Positions 42,936 to 51,465 of a DNA stretch of 64,000 nt are shown one piece after another (the first letter of the stretch is position 1; every line of letters starts with the position of its first letter). Location: contig DATMFI010000014.1 in assembly GCA_035556215.1 (NCBI GenBank), forward strand, positions 62,001 to 126,000, given 5' to 3'. Origin of the DNA: Palsa-892 sp035556215 (GTDB lineage: Bacteria; Pseudomonadota; Alphaproteobacteria; Rhizobiales; Xanthobacteraceae). A program made the translations under genes and the position numbers. The notes beneath the pieces were generated by a model. It saw only the letters and a program-made list of their open reading frames with translations. It did not search any database and was not told where the DNA came from.

Positions 42936-43217
42936 ATGGCTTCGACCTTCGACACGGTCGCGAACATCATCGCCGAAACCTGCGACATTCCGCGTGACAC
43001 CATCACGCCGGACAGCCACGCTATCGACGATCTCGGCATCGACAGCCTGGACTTCCTCGACATCGCCTTCGCGATCGACAAGGCGTTCGGCATCAAGCTG
43101 CCGCTTGAGCAGTGGACGCAGGAAGTCAACGAAGGCAAGGCAACGACCGAGGAATATTTCGTCCTCAAGAACCTTTGCGCGCGCATTGACGGGCTGGTCG
43201 CCGCCAAGACCGCTTGA
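42936..43217 (+). CDS. acpXL: Acyl carrier protein AcpXL (very-long-chain fatty acid of lipid A)
   Basis: This 93-residue acyl carrier protein has the 4'-phosphopantetheine Ser at 37 in GIDSLDFLDI. Its sequence (MASTFDTVANIIAETCDIP and a C-terminal VLKNLCARIDGLV) matches rhizobial AcpXL more than AcpP. ATG 42936 follows AGGAG. AcpXL carries the growing 27-hydroxyoctacosanoate-type chain. It heads the cluster acpXL-fabZ-fabF2-fabF1-adh-lpxXL, an order known from Rhizobium. Confidence 0.95.
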   Translation: MASTFDTVANIIAETCDIPRDTITPDSHAIDDLGIDSLDFLDIAFAIDKAFGIKLPLEQWTQEVNEGKATTEEYFVLKNLCARIDGLVAAKTA

Positions 43218-43230
43218 TTAGCGTGACGCG

Positions 43231-43701
43231 ATGCGTCTCGAATATTTCCAGATGATCGACCGGTTCGTCGAAGTGAATATCGACGAACGGAAGGTCAAAT
43301 CAGTCTGCAAGGTGCCGATGGAGAGCCCGGTGTTCGAGGGCCACTTCCCCGGCTTTCCGCTCATGCCCGGCGTGCTCCTGTGCGAATGCATGGCGCAGAC
43401 GACGGGCTGGATGGTGAGCGTGCTCACCGGCTTTACCGGCCTGCCGATGCTGGTCGGGTTGCGGAACGCAAAAATCCGTAACGCGGTCTTCCCCGGCGCC
43501 GAGCTCACCTTCGAAGGCGTCATCGAGCATGTCGGGTCGGGTTACGCGATGGCCAAGTGCAAGGGCAAATCGAAAGACGGTCCGATCTGCGACGCCGATC
43601 TCGCGTTTCGGCTGACCCCCTATCCCGGCCCGGAATTCCGGCTCGCGATGGTGGAGATGGGCAAGAAGGTCGGCATTGAAGTACCGGAGCTGATGAAGTG
43701 A
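43231..43701 (+). CDS. fabZXL: 3-hydroxyacyl-ACP dehydratase (FabZXL)
   Basis: This 156-residue hotdog-fold dehydratase has the FabZ active site: His 38 in GHFPGFPLMPG and Glu 52 in LLCECMAQ. It removes water from 3-hydroxyacyl chains carried by AcpXL. It lies 13 bp after acpXL, and its stop overlaps the next start by 4 bp. As in other Rhizobiales clusters it is dedicated to the lipid A very-long chain, not housekeeping fatty acid synthesis; this is inferred from the gene order. Confidence 0.93.
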   Translation: MRLEYFQMIDRFVEVNIDERKVKSVCKVPMESPVFEGHFPGFPLMPGVLLCECMAQTTGWMVSVLTGFTGLPMLVGLRNAKIRNAVFPGAELTFEGVIEHVGSGYAMAKCKGKSKDGPICDADLAFRLTPYPGPEFRLAMVEMGKKVGIEVPELMK

Positions 43702-44885
43702 GCACGCGGCGCGAAGTCTGGATCACCGGTGCGGGTTTATTGTCGTGCCTCGGTGAAGGCGTCAAAGCGACCTGGCAGAAAATGGCTGCCGACAATCCGC
43801 CCGCCGGGCATAACGCCACCGAGTTCGCACCCTACGTCACGCACCCGCTCGCGCCGGTCAATTTCGACCTGCAGATCCCGAAGAAGGGCGATCAGCGGCA
43901 GATGGAGCTATGGCAACGCATCGGCGTTTATGCCGCCGGTCTTGCGCTCGCCAATGCCGGCGTTACCGGCAACACTGAAATCCTCGATACGATGGATATG
44001 ATCATCGCCGCCGGCGGCGGCGAGCGCGACATCAATGTCGACAGCGGCATCATGAGCGGCATCAAGAATGCGCCGAACCCCGGCGCGTTCCTGAACGAGC
44101 GGCTCCTGAATGATCTGCGTCCTACTCTATTCCTCGCGCAGCTTCCGAATTTGCTCGCCGGCAATATCGGAATCGTGCACGGCATTGTCGGCTCGTCGCG
44201 CACTTTCATGGGCGAGGAAGCCGCAGGCGTCGATGCGCTACGCGTCACCTTCGAGCGCGTCGCGGCGGGCCAGAGCAATATCTCGCTGGTCGCGAGTTCC
44301 TTCCACGGCACGCGCTGGGATTTGCTGCTCGTCACTGAGCTCGGCCGCAACCTTTTGAAAGCGCCGTTCCAGCCGGTCTGGGATCGCGGCGAACACGGAG
44401 GCCTCGCGATGGCCGACATGGGCGCGGGCCTCGTCATCGAGAGCAAGGAGCACGCCGAAAAGCGCGGCGCGAAACCCCTCGCCCGCCTCATCGCAGTCCA
44501 GTCGGACCGCAACCGCCGCAAGCCCGGCGAGATCGAAACGACGCTCGCCGCCGAGTGGGCTGCGATCGCGCCGAAGGTCAAAAAGGATCAGGCTGCCGTC
44601 ATTTCCGGCGCTTCTGGCCTTGAGCCGCCGACGCGCGAAGAAAAGAACGCGCTCGCCAAGATCGGCCTTCCGGTTCGCGCGACGGGCTCCCATATCGGCC
44701 ATGGTTTCGACACGCAGTTCCTGGCGAATATCGCCATCGCCTGCGAGACGCTGAAGCAGGGCAAGCTGTTCCCGGCCACGGGTTCGGGCGACACGGGCGA
44801 AGCGCCCTCTTCGCTTTCGCAGATTGCCGTCACCAGCGTCGGCAACTGGCGCGGTGAGGGCCTCGCGCTGATCGAGAAGGTTTAA
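43698..44885 (+). CDS. fabF2XL: Beta-ketoacyl-ACP synthase-like protein (FabF2XL position), catalytic Cys absent
   Basis: This 395-residue thiolase-fold protein aligns with FabF but lacks the nucleophilic Cys: where FabF1XL has ACASGATAI this has VGSSRTFMGEE, placing Ser 167 at the Cys position. The first active-site His (NAHGT in FabF) is also missing, reading GASGLEPPTREE, while the second is kept in GSHIGHGFD. It is therefore probably a non-condensing partner, comparable in logic to chain-length factors of polyketide synthases, working with the complete FabF1XL encoded next. Start overlaps fabZXL (ATGA-type, GTG 43698). Confidence 0.88.
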   Translation: MSTRREVWITGAGLLSCLGEGVKATWQKMAADNPPAGHNATEFAPYVTHPLAPVNFDLQIPKKGDQRQMELWQRIGVYAAGLALANAGVTGNTEILDTMDMIIAAGGGERDINVDSGIMSGIKNAPNPGAFLNERLLNDLRPTLFLAQLPNLLAGNIGIVHGIVGSSRTFMGEEAAGVDALRVTFERVAAGQSNISLVASSFHGTRWDLLLVTELGRNLLKAPFQPVWDRGEHGGLAMADMGAGLVIESKEHAEKRGAKPLARLIAVQSDRNRRKPGEIETTLAAEWAAIAPKVKKDQAAVISGASGLEPPTREEKNALAKIGLPVRATGSHIGHGFDTQFLANIAIACETLKQGKLFPATGSGDTGEAPSSLSQIAVTSVGNWRGEGLALIEKV

Positions 44886-44895
44886 GGAGACGAAC

Positions 44896-46179
44896 ATGGC
44901 AGGTGAGCATAAAGACAAGGCGGGCCGCCCCGTCGTCGCGATCACCGGCATGGGCGTCATCACCTCGCTCGGCACCGGCAAAGAAGACAACTGGAAGAAG
45001 CTCGTTGCCGGCCAGTCCGGCATCCGCCGCATCAACCGTTTTCCGGTCGATGGCCTGCGCACCACGATCGCGGGCACCGTCAACGAAGGCTGGGAGCCGA
45101 ACATCGCGCCGTCGGTGCATACCGAGCGCATCGCCAAGCTCGTCGGCGAAGAAGCCATTTCCGAATCCGGTATCGGCTCGAAGGGCAATTTCCCCGGCCC
45201 GATGTTCCTCGCGATGGCACCGATCGAGCTCGAGTGGCCGCACCGCTTTGACCTCGCCGCCGCAACCGGCTCGAACGACAACATCACCTATGCCGACCTC
45301 GTGCGGGTCGCGAGCGAGCCGCGTTTTGCGCCCTATTACGAGATGGCGAAATACGGCATCGTCGGCGAGAACCTCGCCGACCACTTCGGCACGCAAGGCT
45401 CGCCGATTTCGCTGACCACCGCCTGCGCCTCGGGCGCGACTGCCATCCAGTTAGGCGTGGAGGCGATCCGCCGCGGCGAATGCCAGGCGGCGCTCGCCAT
45501 CGGCGCCGACACTTCGGTGACGCCCGAGTCGGTCGTACGTTTCTCGCTTCTCTCGGCGCTCTCGACGCAGAACGAAACGCCCGAGCAGGCCTCCAAGCCC
45601 TTCTCCAAAAACCGCGACGGCTTCGTCCTCGCCGAAGGCGCGGCTGCGCTCGTGCTCGAGAACTACGATCACGCCAAGGCGCGCGGCGCCAGGATTCTCG
45701 GCATCATTCCGGGCAGCGGCGAGAAGTCCGACAATTTCCATCGCACGCGCTCGTCACCGGCAGGCAAGCCGATCATCGGCTGCATGCTGAACGCCTTCAA
45801 GGACGCCGGCATCACGCCTGACGACGTCGATTACATCAACGCGCACGGCACCTCGACGCCGGAAAACGACAAGATGGAGAACACGGGGCTCGCCGCCGTG
45901 TTCGGCGAGCGCGCGCCGAAGATTCCGATTTCGTCCAACAAATCGATGATCGGCCACACGCTGACGGCCGCCGGTGCGGTCGAAGCCGTCGTCACCATGA
46001 TGACGATCCAGCATCAGCGCATCCCGCCGACGATCAATCACAACATTCCCGATCCGGGGATCACGCTCGACGTCGTGCCGAACACGGCGCGCGACGCCAA
46101 GATCAAGACGGCGATTTCCAATTCCTTCGGCTTCGGCGGGCAGAATGCCTGCCTCGTCATCGCCGGCGAGCCGAACTGA
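44896..46179 (+). CDS. fabF1XL: Beta-ketoacyl-ACP synthase II-like (FabF1XL)
   Basis: This 427-residue ketosynthase has the full Cys-His-His triad: Cys 177 in TACASGATAI, His in NAHGTSTPEND and His in SMIGHTLTAAG. It condenses malonyl-ACP with acyl-AcpXL to lengthen the lipid A secondary chain towards C26-C30. It begins 10 bp after the Cys-less FabF2XL-like protein, and the two may act as a heterodimer. About 100 bp without a gene separate it from the dehydrogenase. Confidence 0.94.
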   Translation: MAGEHKDKAGRPVVAITGMGVITSLGTGKEDNWKKLVAGQSGIRRINRFPVDGLRTTIAGTVNEGWEPNIAPSVHTERIAKLVGEEAISESGIGSKGNFPGPMFLAMAPIELEWPHRFDLAAATGSNDNITYADLVRVASEPRFAPYYEMAKYGIVGENLADHFGTQGSPISLTTACASGATAIQLGVEAIRRGECQAALAIGADTSVTPESVVRFSLLSALSTQNETPEQASKPFSKNRDGFVLAEGAAALVLENYDHAKARGARILGIIPGSGEKSDNFHRTRSSPAGKPIIGCMLNAFKDAGITPDDVDYINAHGTSTPENDKMENTGLAAVFGERAPKIPISSNKSMIGHTLTAAGAVEAVVTMMTIQHQRIPPTINHNIPDPGITLDVVPNTARDAKIKTAISNSFGFGGQNACLVIAGEPN

Positions 46180-46277
46180 TACGCTATAAAGTCCGAGGTT
46201 GACGGCGGGCGACGGGCCCTTTAGCCCTTCGCCCGTCTTTCATTTCCACATCCGCTCCAACCCTTTGCCGGTACCGC

Positions 46278-47297
46278 ATGCGCGCGCTTCGTCTCCTTTC
46301 CGACCGCAAACTCGAAATTTCCGATATTCCGCCGCCCCCGGCACCGGGCGAAGGCGAAGTGCAGGTCAAGACGCACGCCATCGCGCTCAATCACATCGAT
46401 GTGTGGGGCTGGCGCGGCATGGCCTTCGCCAAGCGCAAGATGCCGCTCGTCGTCGGCGCGGAGGCCGCGGGCGAAGTCGTTGCCGTCGGCAAGGGCGTCA
46501 CCAGCTTCAAGGCCGGCGATCCGGTCACGCCTTACGGCGCGCATACCTGCGGTCACTGCAAGGCCTGCAACGAGGGCCGCGACAATCTTTGCGAAAATCC
46601 CGGCGGCGTGAACGGCTTTCACATCGACGGCTTCGCGCAGGATCTTTACAACCATCCGGCACGCCTTCTTGTGAAGTCGCCGAAGCTGCCGTGGCCGGAC
46701 ATGGCCTGCGCGCCCCTCACCTTCGCCACCTCCGTGCACATGCTGTTCGACAACGCCAGGCTCCAGCCGGGCGAAACGGTGCTCGTGCATGCGGGCGGTT
46801 CCGGCATCGGCACCGCCGCGATCAAGCTCGCGAAGGCGATCAACTGCACGGTCATCACCACCGTCGGCAGCGACGAGAAGGCGGAAAAGGCGAAGGCGAT
46901 CGGCGCCGATTACGCAATCAATTACCGCAAGGACCGCTTCGAGCACGAAGTGCGCAAGCTGACCAAGAAAAAAGGCGTCGATGTCGTGTTCGAGCACACT
47001 GGCGCCGATACCTGGGAAGGCTCGCTGCTTTCCATGAAGCGCGGCGGCCGTCTCGTCACCTGTGGCGCAACCTCGGGCCCGTCGGGCAAGATCAACCTCA
47101 TGCAGCTCTTCCAGCAGCAGTACAAGATTTTCGGTTCGTTCGGCTTTGCCATCCGCAATGTCGGCGAAGCGCTCGCGAAGATCGCGGAAGGCGTGAAGCC
47201 GGTGATCGATTCCGAAGTGCAGCTTGCCGATTTCGAAAAGGGCCTCGAAAAGCTCGAGGGCCGCAACGTTTTCGGCAAGGTCGTCGTCCGCTTCTGA
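46278..47297 (+). CDS. MDR-family dehydrogenase/reductase of the VLCFA cluster
   Basis: This 339-residue medium-chain dehydrogenase/reductase has four structural-zinc Cys in CGHCKACNEGRDNLC (about 91-105) and the NADPH motif HAGGSGIGTAAIKLA near 173. The catalytic-zinc ligands are missing: the Cys position reads ALNHIDVWG, the GHE motif reads GAEAAG and the third position is in FATSVHM. It therefore resembles quinone or enoyl reductases of this superfamily and could be the enoyl reductase step for the very-long chain. Annotated elsewhere in such clusters as adh2XL. Confidence 0.88.
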   Translation: MRALRLLSDRKLEISDIPPPPAPGEGEVQVKTHAIALNHIDVWGWRGMAFAKRKMPLVVGAEAAGEVVAVGKGVTSFKAGDPVTPYGAHTCGHCKACNEGRDNLCENPGGVNGFHIDGFAQDLYNHPARLLVKSPKLPWPDMACAPLTFATSVHMLFDNARLQPGETVLVHAGGSGIGTAAIKLAKAINCTVITTVGSDEKAEKAKAIGADYAINYRKDRFEHEVRKLTKKKGVDVVFEHTGADTWEGSLLSMKRGGRLVTCGATSGPSGKINLMQLFQQQYKIFGSFGFAIRNVGEALAKIAEGVKPVIDSEVQLADFEKGLEKLEGRNVFGKVVVRF

Positions 47298-47307
47298 GGC
47301 TCATATC

Positions 47308-48279
47308 TTGCAACCGGCCACCCGCCGCCGCGTGGAAACACTGAGGAGCTACGTCCTGCGGATCTGGATGCCGGTCTGGCGGCCGTTCTCGCTCGCCGGT
47401 CAGTACCTGCTCGCCCTCATCGTGCGCGGCCTCGTGCGGGTAATGAAGCGGGTCGATCCCGACAAAAGCTCGAATTTCTTCGGCCGGCTCGCGCGCTTTT
47501 GGGGGCCGTATATCATCACGAGCCGCACCGGGCGGAAAAATCTGCGCCTTGCGTATCCCGAAAATACCGATGAGCAGAACGAGGAAATTTTGCGCGGCGT
47601 CTGGGAAAACCTCGGGCGCGTCGCCGGCGAATTCGTCCACCTCGAAACGCTGTGGGACTACGATCACGATCGGCCGAACGAAGGCCGTATCGAAACATTC
47701 GATGCCGAAAAATTCGGCAAGCTTCGGGACAGCGGCAAGCCGGCGCTGATCTTCACTGCGCATCTTGCCAACTGGGAGCTTGCCGCCGTGTGCGCGGCCG
47801 CGCACGGGCTGGACGCATCCATCCTGTTTCGGGTGCCGAACAACCGTTTCACCGCCGAGATCATTATGGAGACGCGCTCAAAAACGATGGGCCAGCTATT
47901 GCCCGCCGGCCTGCAGGGCACATTCGCGATGGGCAACACGCTCGCGCGCGGCGGACATGTCGGGATGCTGGTCGATCAGTACCGCAACCAGAAGAAGGGC
48001 GGCGTGCCGGTGAGCTTTTTCGGTCACAAGACCTTCGCCAATTCGACGATCATGCGGCTTGCCCGGCAATACGATTGCCCGGTGCACGGGGTGCGGATCA
48101 TCCGCCTGCCGAAGAACCGCTTTCGCGTGGAACTGACCGACGCGCTCGATCTGCCGCGCGATGCCAAAGGCCGTTATGATGTTCAGCCCTCGATGCAGAC
48201 AATCATGTCCATCATCGAGGGCTGGATACGCGAGCATCCGGAGCAATGGCTCTGGCTGCACCGCCGCTGGCGGGATTGA
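47308..48279 (+). CDS. lpxXL: Lipid A very-long-chain acyltransferase LpxXL
   Basis: This 323-residue acyltransferase of the LpxL/HtrB family has an N-terminal membrane helix (FSLAGQYLLALIVRG), the HxxxxE catalytic motif in TAHLANWELAA near 154 and the conserved VDQYRNQKKGGVPV and RLPKNRF blocks. A TTG at 47308 with GAGG upstream is the best start; GTG 47332 and ATG 47368 lack good ribosome sites. It attaches the long chain from AcpXL to lipid A as the secondary acyl group. It ends the cluster, 11 bp after the dehydrogenase. Confidence 0.88.
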   Translation: MQPATRRRVETLRSYVLRIWMPVWRPFSLAGQYLLALIVRGLVRVMKRVDPDKSSNFFGRLARFWGPYIITSRTGRKNLRLAYPENTDEQNEEILRGVWENLGRVAGEFVHLETLWDYDHDRPNEGRIETFDAEKFGKLRDSGKPALIFTAHLANWELAAVCAAAHGLDASILFRVPNNRFTAEIIMETRSKTMGQLLPAGLQGTFAMGNTLARGGHVGMLVDQYRNQKKGGVPVSFFGHKTFANSTIMRLARQYDCPVHGVRIIRLPKNRFRVELTDALDLPRDAKGRYDVQPSMQTIMSIIEGWIREHPEQWLWLHRRWRD

Positions 48280-48284
48280 AAACG

Positions 48285-48506
48285 CTACTTGCGCTTGGCG
48301 GCTTTCTTTTTCTTCTTGGTCTTTTTCTTTTTGGTCTTGAGCGCCGCTTCCATCTTCTTGCGGTCGCCCTTGTATTTCTTGATCAGCTCTTTCGTCTTCG
48401 CGGCCGAAATCTTGTTCTTCTTCGCGAAGTAATTCACTTCATAAGCTTCGCTCGCCGAAACCTTGGCGCGATCCGCCTTACCCCTGGTCTTCTTGCTGTC
48501 AGCCAT
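48285..48506 (-). CDS. Small lysine-rich DUF3606-like protein
   Basis: This 73-residue protein starts MADSKKTRGKADRAK, with SEAYEVNYFAKKNKISA resembling the DUF3606 core, and ends in a highly basic tail of Lys repeats (KTKKKKTKKKKKAAKRK). ATG 48506 follows AGGGAG. The basic tail suggests nucleic-acid or membrane-surface binding; function is unknown. It converges on lpxXL with 5 bp between stops. Confidence 0.8.
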   Translation of the reverse strand: MADSKKTRGKADRAKVSASEAYEVNYFAKKNKISAAKTKELIKKYKGDRKKMEAALKTKKKKTKKKKKAAKRK

Positions 48507-48722
48507 CTTGCGACTCCCTTTCGAAAGGAATGTCGTCAAGTTCCGTGCAGGGCATCATTAAGTCAAGTGTCGGGCACCGCGGGTGCACATGCGCGCGAAC
48601 TCGGTGTGACCGCCATCACGCAATCGAGCGATTCGGAAGAGACGGAACGAACACCCGAAAGAGACTCCGCCTCCAAGCCAGAAAAGCATTCGAAACCCGG
48701 ATGGTGCGCCCGAAAGGGCGCG

Positions 48723-49052
48723 TCAGCCCTGCCGGGTCTTGAAGCCCGCTTCCTTCCACGCCCTGATACCACCCGCCATGTGGGCGTTATAGGGTAGCCC
48801 CGCCGCCTGCGCGATCAGGGAAGCCCGTATCGAGCGGTTGCCGGAGCGGCAGGAAAACACAAGTTGCTTGGCGCCGGGATCGGGCAGACTGCCGGGATCG
48901 AAGGCGCTGAGCGGCATTTCAGCCGCGCCGGGGATGCCTTCCGCCGCCAGCTCATCCGGCTCGCGCACGTCAACAAGCAGGATTTGGCCCGCGTCCATAC
49001 CCGCTTTCACTTCCTCAACCGTAAGATTTCTGACTGCCGGATGCTCTGCCAT
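48723..49052 (-). CDS. Rhodanese-domain protein
   Basis: This 109-residue single rhodanese domain has the active-site loop SCRSGNRS with the catalytic Cys near 68, the VDVREPDEL motif near 27-35 and the C-terminal HMAGGIRAWKEAG. Such proteins move sulfane sulfur from thiosulfate or persulfides to acceptors. ATG 49052 follows AAGGGGA; a longer frame to 49208 overlaps the divergent gene region and lacks support. No signal peptide, so cytoplasmic. Confidence 0.93.
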   Translation of the reverse strand: MAEHPAVRNLTVEEVKAGMDAGQILLVDVREPDELAAEGIPGAAEMPLSAFDPGSLPDPGAKQLVFSCRSGNRSIRASLIAQAAGLPYNAHMAGGIRAWKEAGFKTRQG

Positions 49053-49119
49053 CGATATCCCCTTGCCGGGGAAGGGTGTAAGGCGGCCATCGGGCAGGTC
49101 AAGCATGATAGAAAACGGC

Positions 49120-49740
49120 ATGCCCTTGCAGAACCGCGTCGATCCGTTTGGGGAACTATTTGCCGCAGCCGCGCGCGGCACCTTGATGGGCAACCGCGGC
49201 GGCCGCATTCATACCGGCGAGCAAAAGCTCACCCGGCGGCGCTGGGCATCGAAGCAATGAATCGCCTGCGTACTCGAATTCAACGGCCGCCAGCGCGACG
49301 TCTGGGGGCGTTATTACACCGAGTTGTTTTTTCTCGATGAGGTGACCGCGCTCTCCGCCGGCCACCGCCCCTGCTTCGAATGCCGCCGGAAGGATGCGGA
49401 AGCCTTCGCGGCCTGCTGGGCCAGGACATTCAAACTAGCCGCGCGGCCTCGTGCGCAGGCTATGGATGAAATTCTCCAGCGCGAGCGACTCGACGGCCGC
49501 GGCAAACGCCGCCACCCGGCAAAGCTCGAGTCCCTTCCCGACGGCGCGATGATCGCGATGGATGACGAGGCTTTCGCGGTACGGGGCGATGGGCTGCTTC
49601 GCTGGACGCCGAAAGGTTATGCCGCGCGCGAGCGCCGTATGCGCGGCGCGACGGTGGATTTGCTGACACCGCCTTCGATCGTTGCTGTCCTGAAAGCCGG
49701 TTACCGGCCCGGCTGGCACGCGAGCGCGGCGAAACTTTAG
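49120..49740 (+). pseudogene. Conserved hypothetical gene interrupted by an in-frame TGA
   Basis: A single frame from ATG 49120 (MPLQNRVDPFGELF) to the stop at 49738-49740 would give about 206 residues but is broken by TGA at 49258-49260. Reading through, the protein continues without shift: RRWASKQ, stop, IACVLEFNGRQRD, then TELFFLDEVTALSAGHRP and CFECRRKDAEAF. From memory, homologues have Trp at this position, so a TGG to TGA change is likely. The rest is clean, suggesting a recent mutation or a sequencing error. A second start after the stop is possible but unsupported. Function is unknown. Confidence 0.75.
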
Positions 49741-49788
49741 GGCATGATCCCGAAAAGTGCGAAGCGGTTTTCGGATAAGATCATGCCC
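49740..49788. repeat. Intergenic palindromic repeat of the GGGCATGATC type
   Basis: Perfect outer arms GGGCATGATC and GATCATGCCC enclose inner arms CCGAAAA and TTTTCGG, giving a hairpin about 49 nt long directly after the pseudogene stop. The sequence type recalls repeats scattered through Bradyrhizobium-like genomes. It can also act as a transcription terminator or mRNA stabiliser. Confidence 0.75.
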
Positions 49789-49810
49789 AATCAAAAGAAT
49801 AGTGACGAGC

Positions 49811-49833
49811 CTGATTCAACCTAGTTGAATCAG
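49811..49833. repeat. Perfect inverted repeat CTGATTCAAC-CTA-GTTGAATCAG
   Basis: Two 10-bp arms with a 3-nt loop, 3 bp left of the MotB-like stop. The TGATTCAA core recurs three times near the right end of the window. It may terminate the motB transcript or belong to a genome-wide repeat. Confidence 0.6.
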
Positions 49834-49836
49834 ACT

Positions 49837-50664
49837 CTAGGGCCGGATGCCGAACGGCACCGGCGGCGCTTCCTTCATCAGCGTAATCGAAACACGGCGG
49901 TTCACCGCGAGCGACGGGTCTTCGGGAAATAGCGGCTCGGTATCGCCCTTGCCGGTCACGCCATAGAACTGATTGGCGCGCACGCCTTCGTCCTCAAGAA
50001 TGTGACGAATGGCGTTGGCGCGATCGGACGAGAGATCGAACGGGCCATAGCCCGGCCGCGGCGGCAGCTTGCTCGCCGAAGTGTGGCCGCTGATCATCAC
50101 GCGATACGGCATCTTGCGGATCTGCTCGGCGAGCTTGGCGACGATCCGGCGTGTACGCTCGTAAGGCTCTTTCGCGCCTTCGGGAAACATCGAGCGGCCT
50201 TCCTGATCGACGATATCGATATTGAGGCCCTGCAGCGTTTCGGTGACGATGATGTGCTTCGAAACCTCGTTGATCTCCGGCAGGTCCTGCAGCGCCTGAC
50301 GGAGCGATGCTGCGGCGAGCGCGAACTGGCGGTCTCGCGTCGCGCGCAGGCCCTTCTCGAGCTGATTGTCCTTCTGCTCCGGCGTCGGCTCGTCGACGGC
50401 GCGCTCGGGCGGAATAAGCTCGGTGTTCTTGAGACGCGGCCGGGTCGGCAGGCCATCGACCTCGACGAGACCCGCGAGCGTCGGCGTTCGCTGCACGCCG
50501 AAGGCTTCGCGCATCGAGCCCGCGACGGCTTTCATCTTCTCGGAATCCTGGCTCGAGAATGCGACCAACATCACGAAGAAGCTGACGAGCAGGCCCATCA
50601 GATCGGCGAAGGTCACGAACCAGCCGTGACCGCCGCCATGCGCTGCGCCGCGTTTTTTCGACAT
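49837..50664 (-). CDS. MotB/OmpA-family protein (ion-channel stator-like)
   Basis: This 275-residue protein has one N-terminal helix with the proton-accepting Asp 21 in TFADLMGLLVSFFVMLV, a linker, and a C-terminal OmpA/MotB peptidoglycan-binding domain (VMISGHTSAS near 193 and DLSSDRANAIR near 214). It pairs with the MotA-like gene 30 bp upstream in the same transcript. No flagellar genes are in the window, so the pair may be an accessory or non-flagellar stator. The helix and Asp are intact, so a working ion channel is expected. Confidence 0.88.
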   Translation of the reverse strand: MSKKRGAAHGGGHGWFVTFADLMGLLVSFFVMLVAFSSQDSEKMKAVAGSMREAFGVQRTPTLAGLVEVDGLPTRPRLKNTELIPPERAVDEPTPEQKDNQLEKGLRATRDRQFALAAASLRQALQDLPEINEVSKHIIVTETLQGLNIDIVDQEGRSMFPEGAKEPYERTRRIVAKLAEQIRKMPYRVMISGHTSASKLPPRPGYGPFDLSSDRANAIRHILEDEGVRANQFYGVTGKGDTEPLFPEDPSLAVNRRVSITLMKEAPPVPFGIRP

Positions 50665-50694
50665 CGTACTCTACTCGCTTCCCTGCGGCGCCGC

Positions 50695-51465
50695 TCAGGC
50701 GGCCGCGAGATCGGGGTCGACGCGGTGTTGCTCGGGGACATAGGCCTCGAGCATTTCGCGCACGATTTGCGGGCTCTTCGATTCACGCAGCATCATCACG
50801 CCGTCGATGATGAGCGTGCGGTTGACTTCCTCATCGGCGAGCTTGAGGTGCAGCTTGTCGGCGATCGGCAAGCAAAGAATGTTGGCGACCAACGCGCCGT
50901 AGAGCGTCGCGAGCAGCGCGACGGCCATGAACGGGCCGAGCTTCGAGGGGTCGGTCATGTTGGCGAACATCTGCACCATGCCGATCAAGGTGCCGACCAT
51001 GCCGAATGCCGGGGCGCAATCGCCGATGGCGCGATAGATCTTCTGGCCTTCGTCGAGATGGGTCAGGAACGTCTCGCGGTCGCGCTCCATGGTTTCGCGG
51101 ATGAAATCGGCGTCATAGCCGTCGGCGACGTAGCGCACGCCAACCGCCAGAAATTCGTCGGGCACTTCTTCCTTTTCGAGGCCGAGCGGGCCGGCCTTGC
51201 GGGCGATCTCGGCGAGGCGCGCGATCTCGTCAACGAGGTCGCGCTGCGTCATGCGCCGCATCGTGAAGGCATATTTCAAGCCCATCGGCACGCCATGCAG
51301 AATGGAGCTCAAGGGGAAGCGGATCAGGGTCGCCGCGAACGAGCCGCCGAAGATGACGATGACGGCGTGCATATCGACGAAACTGCGGAGGTCGCCGCCC
51401 ATCAAAATGAGGCCGACGACAACAGCCGCGCCGGCCACCAGGCCGAGCGCTGTAGTTAAATCCAT
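50695..51465 (-). CDS. MotA/PomA-like stator subunit
   Basis: This 256-residue membrane protein has four helices: about 3-23, 30-50, 150-175 and 180-205. It carries the conserved GMVGTLIGMVQMF and ATLYGALVANILCLP segments of MotA/PomA and a long cytoplasmic loop between helices 2 and 3. It forms the 5:2 ion-conducting complex with the MotB-like protein. In length and sequence it is nearer to PomA-type than to enterobacterial MotA. Upstream is a 289-bp gene-free gap shared with mmsA. Confidence 0.9.
   Translation of the reverse strand: MDLTTALGLVAGAAVVVGLILMGGDLRSFVDMHAVIVIFGGSFAATLIRFPLSSILHGVPMGLKYAFTMRRMTQRDLVDEIARLAEIARKAGPLGLEKEEVPDEFLAVGVRYVADGYDADFIRETMERDRETFLTHLDEGQKIYRAIGDCAPAFGMVGTLIGMVQMFANMTDPSKLGPFMAVALLATLYGALVANILCLPIADKLHLKLADEEVNRTLIIDGVMMLRESKSPQIVREMLEAYVPEQHRVDPDLAAA

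Noticed and set aside
49258..49260. Selenocysteine at the in-frame TGA
   Set aside because: No SECIS-like hairpin directly after the codon and no Cys homologue position known; Trp to stop mutation is simpler.
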